Source of the DNA: Heracleum sosnowskyi
Taxonomy: Eukaryota; Streptophyta; Magnoliopsida; Apiales; Apiaceae
Direction of reading: 5' to 3'
NCBI GenBank assembly: GCA_030848705.1
Contig: CM061238.1
Coordinates: 28,674,655-28,738,654, forward strand
DNA length: 64,000 nucleotides
Below the pieces are notes generated by a model that saw nothing but the letters and a program-made list of their open reading frames with translations, did not search any database and was not told the DNA's origin. Below are positions 43,675 to 53,740 of the stretch, piece after piece. Made by a program: the position numbers and the translations under genes. Position 1 is the stretch's first letter. Each line of letters begins with the position of its first letter.

Positions 43675-46124
43675 GTTTCCTTGGGTCCTGTCTTGTTAGC
43701 CTTTGCATTCCCTTTTGTACCATTTTTCACTTTGGGCTCAGATTGATTCAAATCAATCTTTACCCTTGGTGTTGATTTCTGAGGGTTGCTCATATTTTCA
43801 TTCATAGCATGCATAGTTGGAGGAACAATCATGTTATTCATGTTCCATGGCATTTGTGGCATGTTAAACATATTCATGTAAGGATTAGACACAAATGGCA
43901 TGCTAGCATATGGATTCTGAAATTGTGCATATGGAGCAAACATGTTAGACATAACAGGCATTGTAGGCATGGAACTGTTCATTGCAGGCTTGGGCATTCT
44001 CACATTAGGAGTTTTCTTAACAGATTTGCAGTTAGTAGACAAATGACTAACACTTCCACAATTAACACATGTCTTTCTAGGAGCATATTTATCAGGTGTG
44101 TAATTGTTGTGTTTGTTAATTCCTACTTTGCCATTCCTGTTATTCTTTTTATTTCCCTTAGCCTCATTATGAACTTTCTCTACCTTGTCTTTCAATTGCT
44201 TGTTAGACAAGTGACCTACATTAGCTCTCTCAACAGGCTTCTCAATTTTCTTTAAAATACTAGACTCACCTTGAACAAAGTTCTTGGTGACAGGACCATA
44301 CTTGTCATTAAGTCTAGTGAGTTTATCTTTTCTTTTGTCTGTCAATGAAACAGCCTGATCGGTTGATGGTTCATGTGTCAACGAAACATTGCATTCCGTT
44401 GACATATCAACCTTCAACAAATGATCATTGTTGTTTGTTGACTCTGTTCCTGATTCTAAGGTTTCACCAACATACCCTAGCTTCTCTTTGTTCCTTTCCC
44501 ATGATTGCTCACAGAAGGATTCCACGCCTTGAACATTAATTATGTTGGTAGCAACATTCCTGGCATCCTTCCATTTTGCAATCACACTTTGTTCTATCTC
44601 AAGTTGTGTTCTAAGAATTTCTTCCCTTTGTAACACGTTCTCAAGTTCCTTCTTAGCATCCCTACTAACACATCTCATTTTCTCAAATTCAATGAGCTGT
44701 GCTTCTAACATTGCATTCCTATCACTTAAGAGCAGATTGGTCTCTTTTATTCTTGAATTCTCTTTAGTAAGTGATTTAAGAGTAACACGCAAATTATATA
44801 ATACAGTAGACATTTCATTTACTGCATTGTCGCATTCCTCTTTAGAAAGCTCAGAAAGATTAGTAATTGTTACCTGGTTGCTTGAGGAACTTGCTTCCTG
44901 CTCATGATTGTCAGCCATAAGAGCCAAGTTGACATACTCAACATCATCATCAGAATCTTCACCATTACCAGCCCAATCATACTCCTGAGACATGAAAGCC
45001 TTTTCTTTTTGTTTGAGAAGTTCAAAGTATTTCTTTTTATAATCAACAGGCTCAAATTTCCTGTTGCCCTTCTCAACCTTGGGCTTTCTGCAGTCTCCAG
45101 CAAAGTGACCAAGCATTCCACAATTGAAACATTTTGACTTAGACTTTTCAATCCAGTTTGTTTTGCTAGGTTGAAAGTCTCTTCTTGGTGGCCTTGCTTC
45201 TGAGTTTCTTTTGAACTTGAACTTAGAGAATTTTCTAGACAGAAAAGCAATGTGTTCATCAATCTCATCTAAGTCCTCCAAGTTGGCTGGTTCTGATTCT
45301 TCTTCTTCTGTCATCTTGTCTTTACCCTTGCTAACATCACTCCTACAACTAGATCGACTAGTTGTGGCCTTTGCAGCTTCTTTATTGTCATCTTCAAGTT
45401 GGTTCACTGATGCAATCAATGCAATAGATCCACCCTTCTTCTGTACCTTTTCAATTTCTTCATCTTGCTCCATTTCCAGCTCATAAGTCTTCAAGGTTCC
45501 ATAAAGCCTTTCAAGAGTGTAGTCTTTGTACTCTTGAGTGTTTCTGAGAGAAACAGTCATAGGCTTCCATTCTTTTGGAAGAGCTCTAAGAAATTTAAGG
45601 TTTGAATCCTTGGTTTGATAGATCCTCCCATACAACTTTAATCCATTCAAAAGCTTTTGAAACCTACTGAACGTGTCATTTAGGGTTTCACCAGCTTTAA
45701 AATGAAAATGCTCATATTGTTGTATAAGGAGTTGCATTTTATTTTCCCTGACTTGCTCAGTTCCTTCACAGAGTGTTCTAACAGTATCCCATACTTCCTT
45801 AGAGGTTGTACAGTTGATAACATTGTCAAACATCTCTTGCTCCAAACCATTAAACAGAATGTTCATGGTCCTTTTGTCTTTATGAACTTCTGCAATATCT
45901 TCAACAGTCCATTCTGAGACAGTTTTTGGAATCTCTACATCAGGTGCATCATCTGGCAGTCCAACTCTAGAGTCAAGCTTCATGGGAACGTGTGGACCTT
46001 TCTCAATGCAGTCTACATACCTCTCATCCATAGACATGAGATGTAAATGCATCTTTACTTTCCAGTGGAAGTAATTGTCTTTATCAAGAACTGGTATCTT
46101 CACACCTGCATCCTTCTTCACCAT
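43653..46124 (-). CDS. gag: Copia G gag, intact, 823 codons
   Basis: Starts at the ATG at 46124 (MVKKDAGVKIPVLDKDNYFH), about 50 bases behind the primer site. Gag core through about residue 220 (WKVKMHLHLMSMDERYVDCI, SKEVWDTVRTLCEGTEQVRE). First zinc knuckle CFNCGMLGHFAGDC at about 332-345, a coiled coil near 470-540, a second knuckle-like motif CVNCGSVSHLSTNC near 685, and a Met/Pro/Asn-rich segment near 710-790. Ends in TWVPKST and a stop. The dispersed motif is coded here as SLT and STE (near 44340-44405). Particle protein; binds genomic RNA. Confidence 0.95.
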   Translation of the reverse strand: MVKKDAGVKIPVLDKDNYFHWKVKMHLHLMSMDERYVDCIEKGPHVPMKLDSRVGLPDDAPDVEIPKTVSEWTVEDIAEVHKDKRTMNILFNGLEQEMFDNVINCTTSKEVWDTVRTLCEGTEQVRENKMQLLIQQYEHFHFKAGETLNDTFSRFQKLLNGLKLYGRIYQTKDSNLKFLRALPKEWKPMTVSLRNTQEYKDYTLERLYGTLKTYELEMEQDEEIEKVQKKGGSIALIASVNQLEDDNKEAAKATTSRSSCRSDVSKGKDKMTEEEESEPANLEDLDEIDEHIAFLSRKFSKFKFKRNSEARPPRRDFQPSKTNWIEKSKSKCFNCGMLGHFAGDCRKPKVEKGNRKFEPVDYKKKYFELLKQKEKAFMSQEYDWAGNGEDSDDDVEYVNLALMADNHEQEASSSSNQVTITNLSELSKEECDNAVNEMSTVLYNLRVTLKSLTKENSRIKETNLLLSDRNAMLEAQLIEFEKMRCVSRDAKKELENVLQREEILRTQLEIEQSVIAKWKDARNVATNIINVQGVESFCEQSWERNKEKLGYVGETLESGTESTNNNDHLLKVDMSTECNVSLTHEPSTDQAVSLTDKRKDKLTRLNDKYGPVTKNFVQGESSILKKIEKPVERANVGHLSNKQLKDKVEKVHNEAKGNKKNNRNGKVGINKHNNYTPDKYAPRKTCVNCGSVSHLSTNCKSVKKTPNVRMPKPAMNSSMPTMPVMSNMFAPYAQFQNPYASMPFVSNPYMNMFNMPQMPWNMNNMIVPPTMHAMNENMSNPQKSTPRVKIDLNQSEPKVKNGTKGNAKANKTGPKETWVPKST

Positions 46125-46174
46125 GGTTTCTGTTTTTGGTCTTGATCTTTAAACTTCTTGTATGTTAGAAGCTC

Positions 46175-46186
46175 GCTCTGATACCA
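46175..46186 (-). promoter_or_regulatory. Primer binding site of G (tRNA-Met)
   Basis: TGGTATCAGAGC on the minus strand, two bases inside the 5' LTR boundary. Confidence 0.95.
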
Positions 46187-46188
46187 AT

Positions 46189-47209
46189 TGTTATTCCCAA
46201 ATGACCTAACAGAATTGTAGAAGGGGGGGGGGGTTGAATACAATTCTTGATATTTTCTTGAAACTAAACACTTTATGAAATTAAACTGAACTGAATAAAT
46301 AAAAACACAAGATATAAATAATTCAGTTGGATTGTTTGATGATCCAACTGAAGTGTTTTTATTGCGGAAATAATCTGTGATACAAATGTTCACAGCTGCT
46401 CAGTTACAATGTTGTAGAGAAGAATGCTCTCAAAAATAGCTAATACAATCTATTTGTTTTTCTTCTCTCTTTCTAAAGTAACTGCTACACTTGGTTATAT
46501 AATCCCAAGTTCACAATTCTACATTTGGTTAAACTAAAGAATAATAGCAGTAACCATCAGTAGCTTGCTTTTCATTCCTTTTGTCCAATGGTCCTTGGAG
46601 ATCTTTGCTTTTGTCTTCATGCTCATTATAATCATTCCCAAGAGCCTTATTGGAAATTGGAATGTTTCCTTATTTCCAGTAACCACTTTGATGGCTTCCA
46701 ATGCAAAGTACACTTCCATATCTCCTTTTAGATCTGTTCAGTAAACTGTCACTATCACTTTGTCAACTGTTCAAAAAGCAACATTGATTCGTTGATAGCA
46801 AGGAGATGTGTTTCGTTGATAGCTTCATTCTTCATTCCGTTGATGGTGTTTCCCTCGTTTCGTTGATGGGTAAACTCCATACCGTTGACAGAGTAATCTT
46901 CATACCGTTGACATGTCTTCACTTAGGCAGAATTACAAGGCATAACATATTTACAATTAACCAACCTATTTTGCCTATCTAGTACTTAGTCAACATGACT
47001 TAGAAAACCTATCTACAACATATAATAGAATGCCTATCATACTGTGAAGTATTGTACAATGCAATTGCTACAACACTCATTTCGTTGATGAGCTTCCTGT
47101 CAACGAAACACTGCAAAGCATGTTATTTCGTTGACAGCTACAAAATTGACTTTACACAAATTCTACTAAGTGTTTTATGTTTATCATCAAGAACAACATA
47201 TTCCTAACA
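46189..47209 (-). repeat. 5' LTR of Copia G
   Basis: 1021 bp, matching 34087-35107 except for one base that I could find. It should drive the element leftward. TATA-like box GGGATTATATAACC with core at 46502-46495. The 11-base C run on the element strand lies close to the primer site (46222-46232) and would be in the RNA leader. Confidence 0.97.
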
Positions 47210-47264
47210 AAGATTGATTATAGACTATCTCAGAACTGTACCTGAAGTTGAAGAGATTAAGTAA
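47210..47264 (+). pseudogene. Last codons of the extra ORF of E
   Basis: Behind G and its duplication aagat, the frame of E's extra ORF resumes with DYLRTVPEVEEIK and stops with TAA at 47262-47264. It matches the end of the ORF of A (DYIRTVPDIQEIK), which proves that G split this gene. Confidence 0.92.
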
Positions 47265-47397
47265 ATGGAGTCTGTAAGTTTTTAAGTTTTCTGTTCTAAG
47301 TTAAAATATAAACTCTGTGATTTTATAAACACTGCATTTGTTATATGTTTTGACATCATCAATTATCTGTTAACTTGTACATTTTTATATGCACAAG

Positions 47398-47407
47398 TTG
47401 GGGGAGA
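47398..47407 (+). promoter_or_regulatory. Polypurine tract of E
   Basis: TTGGGGGAGA directly before the 3' LTR. The stretch 47265-47397 before it is noncoding with AAACTCTG near 47310. Confidence 0.9.
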
Positions 47408-47408
47408 T

Positions 47409-47911
47409 TGTTAGATATAATTGCCGATATTTGTTTATCAGTGTTTAAAGTATCAGGTAAATATCAGAGTTTAACTGGAAGACTGGTCAGAGTTTGTTAA
47501 ACTCTGACAGTCAGAGTTTGCTTAGCTGTCAGTGTTATATTCAATGAAGATTCTAGAAGCGATATACTTTGAAGAAGGAAAGAAGCAAAGAAGCAAAGAG
47601 ATATCGTGATGGCTAAGGAAACAGAACAGAAGACAGAAGCAATTCTTAATTGATATTAATTGTATAGCTGATTTATAGGAATATCAATTAAAGATTGTAT
47701 GTAGCTGTGTACTATATAAACACAGATAGGTTAACCCTAAAAGGGATGCGAATACTTGAAATATATTATTATTGTAACCTAGCAGCTCTCTGTGATATTT
47801 TACATCACCGAGAGAGGAGTTATTAATTCTATACAGTTTATTATTCATAAACAGTGTTCTTATTGTTATTCTCATACATATTTGATTATATATTGTGTAT
47901 TCGGCCTAACA
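47409..47911 (+). repeat. 3' LTR of Copia E
   Basis: 503 bp. Compared with the 5' LTR it has an extra 8-base copy of AAGAAGCA and roughly fifteen substitutions, many of them C/T or G/A. Followed by the duplication aaatc (47912-47916). Confidence 0.96.
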
Positions 47912-48056
47912 AAATCTATCGAATGGATTTAATTCATTAATATTTAAAATTCTTGATAGTTTTCAGAAAGGATAATTTGCGATAGTTTTTGGTTTTTAAA
48001 GTTAAAAATGTTTGATAGTTTTTGGTAAAAGTCTGTTTAAATTCCTATTTTATCAA

Positions 48057-48087
48057 CTTCGATAGTTTTTCAAAAAAACTATCGAAG
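48057..48087 (+). promoter_or_regulatory. Perfect hairpin built from D's motif
   Basis: CTTCGATAGTTTTT and its exact complement form a 14-bp stem around the loop CAA. It lies at the same relative place as the hairpins in A and E, between pol and the extra ORF. Confidence 0.75.
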
Positions 48088-48186
48088 TGTGATTAGACTT
48101 TTATGCCCCTCAGAAAAACTATCGATAGTACAATTTTAAAATCTATCGAACATGAATTTACAAAAATACCCATGTAGTTCAGAGTG

Positions 48187-48194
48187 TATAAAAC
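48187..48194 (+). promoter_or_regulatory. TATA box candidate before extra ORF (D)
   Basis: TATAAAAC, about 465 bases before the ATG at 48659. Downstream TTTTTTTCTTCATTATTCTC resembles a leader. Confidence 0.45.
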
Positions 48195-48658
48195 AACCCC
48201 TTAGATGTTTTTTTCTTCATTATTCTCAGATCTAAGCCTTGTTTTATATACTTACAGATAGATACACGACAAGAACATCACCATCGATAGCTTTTTGAAT
48301 TTTTAACCGATTAAAACTTGATATAATCACTCTTTCACCACTATGAATTGTTTTTAACCGAATAATTATGATTTATTTGAGTTTTGAACCTTCTATTGAG
48401 AAGAAACCATCGATCGTGAACTTTTTGAACTTAGAAAACTGTTAACTGTTCATATAAAGAAATTATTTCGTAAACCAATTGATTTCTTTTTGTTTTTAAA
48501 AGGAATTATTCGAAGGTTAACAATTAGGGTTCTTGATTATTTGTTCGAGTTTGTGCAATTAAAAAAAGGGTTATTTTAAAAAGTTAATTAATTAGAAATA
48601 ATTAATTAAAATAGTTTTGGGTTTAATTTAAATTTTCTGGATTTTTTTTTAAAATATA

Positions 48659-51248
48659 ATGGCCGGAGATTTTATTGTTACCAAAACTAATCATGCCTCG
48701 TTTCAAAATGTGCAATCCATTGCGAACATTCAGTTTCGTGCATGGGCACAGTTTTTGAACACACGTTCCTTAGTGGCATATGTTTTAAGTACTCTTACGG
48801 TCCTTTGTATTGATGAATTGACTGCATTGTACACGACAACCACTAACACATCTGAGAACAACATCCCGTCCTTTAGTTTTGTTTTGCCAGGGGGCAGAAC
48901 AATTAGGGTAACAGAACATGACTTTAATAGAATTTTACACTTTCCAACAGAAAACCTTGTTCCGGACCCCACCACTGAAGAAATACATGCTTTCTTCACT
49001 CACATTAGAAGTCAACAACCTAACTTCTTTGTGGGAGAGTTTCTGAAGCATTATCTGACTAAGCCATGGAATTTCTTCTTTCACACCTTAATCCATGTTT
49101 TTACTGCTAAGCTTACAAATCTGCATGGTATTCCTCTGTTTCTCCAGAAACTAGGGTTTGCTATTGCTAACAATAGGCATATTAACATTGGAAGGCTACT
49201 GATTGAACAGATAATTCTGTGCATGAGACCACTGGAAGAGAGAACAGACATGGATGATGTGCTTTGTTTCTATCCAAGGTTCCTACAGCTAATTCTTAAT
49301 GATGAGTTAACAGCCGAGGAGAGAGACATTTTTGAAGGTGAGGAGACAATGGATTGCATGAAGATGAAGAGCAATGCCATAACAGCTCTTATAAAGAAGA
49401 AGAATCTTCCACGGGTGCCTACTGTTCTCACAGACTATCTTAGAACGGTACCCCGACCACTTCTACCCCCAGGGGAACAGGTAAATCAAGGTAATATTCC
49501 TGAACCTGTAATTTCTCCTCAACTTGATCCAGAGCCCTCAATGGTCATTCCTGACCAGGAGGTTGAAACCCAACAACCTCTAACCACGGTCATAGAGCCT
49601 TTGCATGAGCCAAATGAAACAATCAACGAAGCTCCTACCCCTACTATACAAAACATTCAAACATCCATAAGTGTAGAGGGAGATAGTGCCTTAGCAGCAC
49701 CACATAAGGAGATACGCCCTTCAATAATAGCTCTGCCTTCCTCTAAAAGCAGAAGAATAGAAACCAAGGCAACTGTTGAAACTTCATTTCAATCATCCAA
49801 AGAGCCATTCACAGATTTTTTTGATGCTGATTGGGCAACGCTTACCAAAGCCATATCTGAACCCATAGCCCAATCAAGTAAGGAAGAATTGACGGAAGCA
49901 ACTGGTGTTCCGACCATATTACGGCCAGGACCACTGGTTGAAGGTTCTTTAATGAACCAAGAGTCTTCACAGACGTCGAGAGAAGGTTCTGACCTAAATG
50001 CAAAATCTAAAGGGTCATTGCCTAGCTCCCCAGATGGAACATATCTGGATCTTGCGGGTATAGGGTCTGACGTAAGTGCAGATCGGCAACTCGGTGATGA
50101 TGAATCAATTTCAATTGAGGAGGTAACTGAGGAAAAGTCTTCACAGACTTTAGAGGAAGTTTCAGGATCTCTGCTATTAATAGAGCATGTTTCTATCCTC
50201 CTAGAGATTCAAACTCTAGATCCTGTTAAGGATACATCATCTAAGGATGATCAACAACTTGGTTTATCCAAGGACGGGGACTTGCGAAGCCCCATTGCAC
50301 CACCGGTGACCTCCTTAAGGATGGCTACGATGACTTCTGTTGTAGGTACACAAAGCACGACGCGAATGAGTGAAACAAAAACACTTACACATGGCCTGAG
50401 TGGGAAAAGAAAAATGAGTGAAATACCAATAGAAACGTTGAGTGAACACCCAGAGCCAAATGTGAGGAGTGACACGCAAACCCTATCAAACATAGATGAT
50501 TTTCTACTACCAACAGACATAGAGATACAAGTTCAATCCACTCTCAAGGAGATGACAGTTCACGATCGAGAGGGAAATCCATTATTCAAAGTCCCTCTCA
50601 GACCTTCTTTTGCCCAAGGGGTCTCCTCCAGTCAAGTTGATGGCTCTTTAAGCTCATTACAATCAAAGATTGACTTGGCTGCAGCTGATTCCCGTAGAAC
50701 CTACAGAGCTGTAAGCAGTGCATCTGGCACTATAACTGGCACAAAGCAGGCAGTGGACTCCCTGAAGAATGATGCTTTAGAAGAACTGGTCGAATTGAGA
50801 GCTGACGTCAAAGACTTAAGGGATGGATTTGTGAATGAAGTACATGTCATACAACAAGGACAAGAAGCTTTAACTGAAGACGTTCTGGTTATTCGGGATG
50901 GTCAAGCAAGGGTCAAAGATGCCATGAACACAATGTCAAGAGTAGAGTCTCGCCTCAACAAGAGATTAGACAGAATCGAGCAGACTACCAACTCAAGACT
51001 GAATGAAATTGACCAAAAGATAGCTTCTGTGCAAGAAATGAACAAAGACATTGCTTTATTCATGGAAAATTAAAGTGACGGTATAGAGACCATATGGAAT
51101 ATGACGAGAAACCAACAACCTGGCCCTTCAACCTACTATACTGAGGATTACTACATGGAGGATTCCTCAACTAAGGGGGAGAAAGATGGATGGGGGAAAT
51201 GGGAAACAACAACGACAACAACAACCACTATTCCTGTGAGACAATACT
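48659..51248 (+). pseudogene. Extra 3' ORF of Copia D, stopped at 51073 and cut by Gypsy F
   Basis: Starts at the ATG at 48659 (MAGDFIVTKTNHASFQNVQS). 804 codons are open to a TAA at 51071-51073, and the same frame then stays open to the Gypsy insertion at 51249. That part includes TKGEK with a purine run (51173-51184), which aligns in order with the DDVKKGE region of A and E. The TAA is therefore probably a premature stop and the C-terminal domain should lie beyond Gypsy F. N-terminal domain to about 240 (LTKPWNFFFHTLIHVFTAKL, FYPRFLQLILNDEL), Pro/Ser/Glu-rich linker, basic cluster SGKRKMSE near 580, coiled coil at about 660-800. It is a third, divergent family of the same protein type. Confidence 0.85.
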
Positions 51249-53292
51249 TGTAATATCCCCAAATTTTGTACTTATTTAAGAACTATTGATGAATAGTAAC
51301 TTTTGTTAAAAACCAGTGATGAATAGTAACTTTTTCATTTAAAAAGTTTTTCAGACCACCCTATGTACGGGACGGTATAATGAACTTTCAAAGTCGTATT
51401 AGTGATCTACGATGTAAATGAAGGAATGCAAAAGTTGTCCGAATCAGAAAAATAGCATTTATGTTTTCTCCGAAATTTCACCACTAACGGACGGATTAAT
51501 CATTATTTGAAATATTGGAGGATTTAAATTATCAATTCCAGGGATTTGGATTTAATAAAAGAATTAGTAATGTCAAGGACGGTTACGGTAAACTACTTCG
51601 ATAGAACACCTAAGAAACCCTGCGAACATTTTACGAGATTAAGCGGTGACGGAACAATGCGACACTTACGAGATTAAATATAGACATGGAAGTAGCATGT
51701 AACAAGATTAATCCAAGGAATGCATCAATTGTATCATCCATGTGAAAGAGAACGAACCAGTAAAGCCACTTTATCTCTAGACTCATGCATGTTTGACAAG
51801 TGTCCAATGACAAAGCAACAAGAACTATGACTCACCACTTTTAACACAAAATATCTCATTTTCTATCAATCAACCAAGGCAAAAAGAAAAAGAAAAACTC
51901 TCCCACTTGAAGAACAAAATCACTCGGCCCATTTCTTCAAATCAAAGATACTTCTTCAAAAATCAATCTTCCACTCATCCATAAATCACAAGTAATAGCT
52001 CTTTGGAAATCTCTAGGATGGATTAAGAAGAGCACCAAGTTTCATTATTATCCATTAAGGTTAGCATGATCAAATCCTTGTGCAAAGTTTAGACATGAAT
52101 AGTAATTTCAAGAATTAACTTTGGTTTCTTGATTTCTTTGGTTGATTCAAGCTATCTTAAGGTTATGTAAGGACTATACAAGGCTTATTAAACTCCTATA
52201 CACTCCAAGGAAGGTATAACTCTTGAAACCCTTGTTTATAATTTGATTTATATGGTTAGTTTTAAGTATAGTTTAGTTGGTATGAACATAAGGATGGTTG
52301 TTTTATTTTGATGAAAGTTTGATGTTGTTTTGAGGATGAATAAGTAGATGTTGGTTTTGACTTTGGTTGATGATGATTATGGTTTAGTATTGATGTTTAG
52401 GAATTGACTTGAGGTTTTGGTTGGATTGATCATGTAAAGTTTATGATTAAACTTTGGAATCGTTAAAACATAGCCGTTATAATGCCCGATTTTCCTTAAC
52501 CTTGTTTTGTTTGTGATACTCGAACATAATACCTTCTGTCCAAGGTCACCACTGCCTAGTATAGTGTAGGTCTTGTTTCAAGGTTCGTTTTGGTGTGAAG
52601 ATCATGTGAATCCGATTTACGGTTTAGGAGAAACGAGTGTTTTAGTAAAGGATGTTTCGCGAGACCAAACGATACCACTTAACCAACTTTGAGGCAATGA
52701 TCAAACCCCTTAAGCGACTAATTAGAATGTGAAACTTTGTGTTAACATGCTAGGCACGTTTAGGAAGACCCTCGAAAATATTTCGTGTTAAAAGGATTAA
52801 ATCTCAATTTTATAAAAATGCGTGAACAAGCTTACGCGAGTGGAAGTTCTTAAAGAGTTAACCTGAAAGCATGTTTTACCTTAAGTAAAGTACGTACTTA
52901 GTATCATGAAAGTGTTAAGTGATTAACCTCAGATATTTTGACTATGTATAGATCGCCGGATCAACCCGAGGCACACTACCCCTACCTCACCACCAGGCAA
53001 GTTTTCGAAACCTATACTACTGTTGTTGTGATAATAACTGTTTTCATATATGATATGCAAATGCGATATGTAAATTCCATGCTTGTTTTCGAACTGCTAT
53101 ATATAGCGATACTCGAGGTTATGACTTGATGTTGGGACTTATAAGCTAGATATGGGACATCAACTATAAGCCAGATTTGTTTATAAATGCCCTGGGTTAA
53201 GGGCGTATGATATTTCATTAGATCAGAAGTAAATATATTTTCTATATACGTTAAAGATTATTTTCCGATAAAGATATCGGGTATCTGTTATT

Positions 53293-53740
53293 CGATGACT
53301 ATTTAATTAATGAATATTATTTTCGAATATTCATTTAAGATTTATTTATTTAATGAATATTATTTTTGAATATTCATTTGAGGATTAATTGTTTAATGGA
53401 TATTAATTTTGAATATTCATTTAAGATTTGTTTATTTAATGAATATTATTTTTTATTCATTTGAGGATTAATTGTTTAATGGATATTATTTTTGAATATT
53501 CATTTAAGGTTTATTTATTTAATGAATATTATTTTCGAATATTCATTTAAGGTTTATTTATTTAATGAATATTATTTTTGAATATTTATTTGATGTTTAT
53601 TTATTTAACGAATATTATTTTGAATATTCATTCTATCCTTATTTAGTTAATGAATATTATTTTCGAATATTCATTTAATTATTAATTACTTAATGAATAT
53701 TATTTTCGAATATTCATCTAAGGTTTACTTATTTATTTAA
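53293..53740 (+). repeat. Palindromic tandem array in LTR of F
   Basis: About ten copies of a unit of about 43 bp: TTTATTTAATGAATATTATTTTCGAATATTCATT and variants. Each unit can fold on GAATAT/ATATTC. Repeated at 63203-63650 in the 3' LTR. Confidence 0.9.

Larger units (their letters stand above)
34087..47209 (-). mobile_element. Copia (sirevirus-type) retrotransposon G, complete and young
   Basis: 13,123 bp on the minus strand, flanked by the perfect duplication aagat (34082-34086 and 47210-47214). Two 1021-bp LTRs (34087-35107 and 46189-47209) differ at one position that I could find (C at 35020 versus T at 47122). A tRNA-Met primer site, gag, pol, extra ORF and polypurine tract are all present, and the three long ORFs have no internal stop. 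The family is distinct from A/E: longer LTRs, a different dispersed motif (TTTCGTTGAYAG), and only modest protein similarity in the extra ORF. It may still be able to transpose. Confidence 0.96.
16662..47911 (+). mobile_element. Copia (sirevirus-type) retrotransposon E, complete but interrupted
   Basis: Bounded by LTRs at 16662-17154 and 47409-47911 and by the perfect duplication aaatc at 16657-16661 and 47912-47916. Its own length is about 11.6 kb once CACTA element H (19578-26097) and Copia G (34087-47209) are set aside. It has a tRNA-Met primer site, gag, pol, noncoding region, extra ORF and polypurine tract. The two LTRs differ by about fifteen substitutions and a few indels by eye, so the insertion is clearly older than that of G. 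All coding parts carry stops or frameshifts. Confidence 0.95.
47917..48658 (+). other. Noncoding region before the extra ORF of D, second part
   Basis: Continues 16040-16661. Repeated motif TTCGATAGTTTTT / AAAACTATCGAA (47920-48150), including a perfect hairpin at 48057-48087. TATA box at 48187-48194. The remaining 460 bases to the ATG are leader-like and AT-rich, with further ATCGAT sites (48281, 48408). Confidence 0.75.
10499..51248 (+). mobile_element. Copia (sirevirus-type) retrotransposon D, nested host of the window
   Basis: D's own sequence is 10499-16661 and 47917-51248; the 31 kb between is element E. Its 5' LTR and the start of gag are cut off by Gypsy C and lie left of the window. 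Its 3' end lies to the right of Gypsy F. Seen in order: gag, pol, a noncoding part with motifs around TTCGATAGTTTTT, and an extra ORF. The two halves are linked by E's exact duplication aaatc (16657-16661 and 47912-47916) and by continuous TATCGAA-type motifs on both sides. Several stops and frameshifts show that D is old and inactive. Confidence 0.9.
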
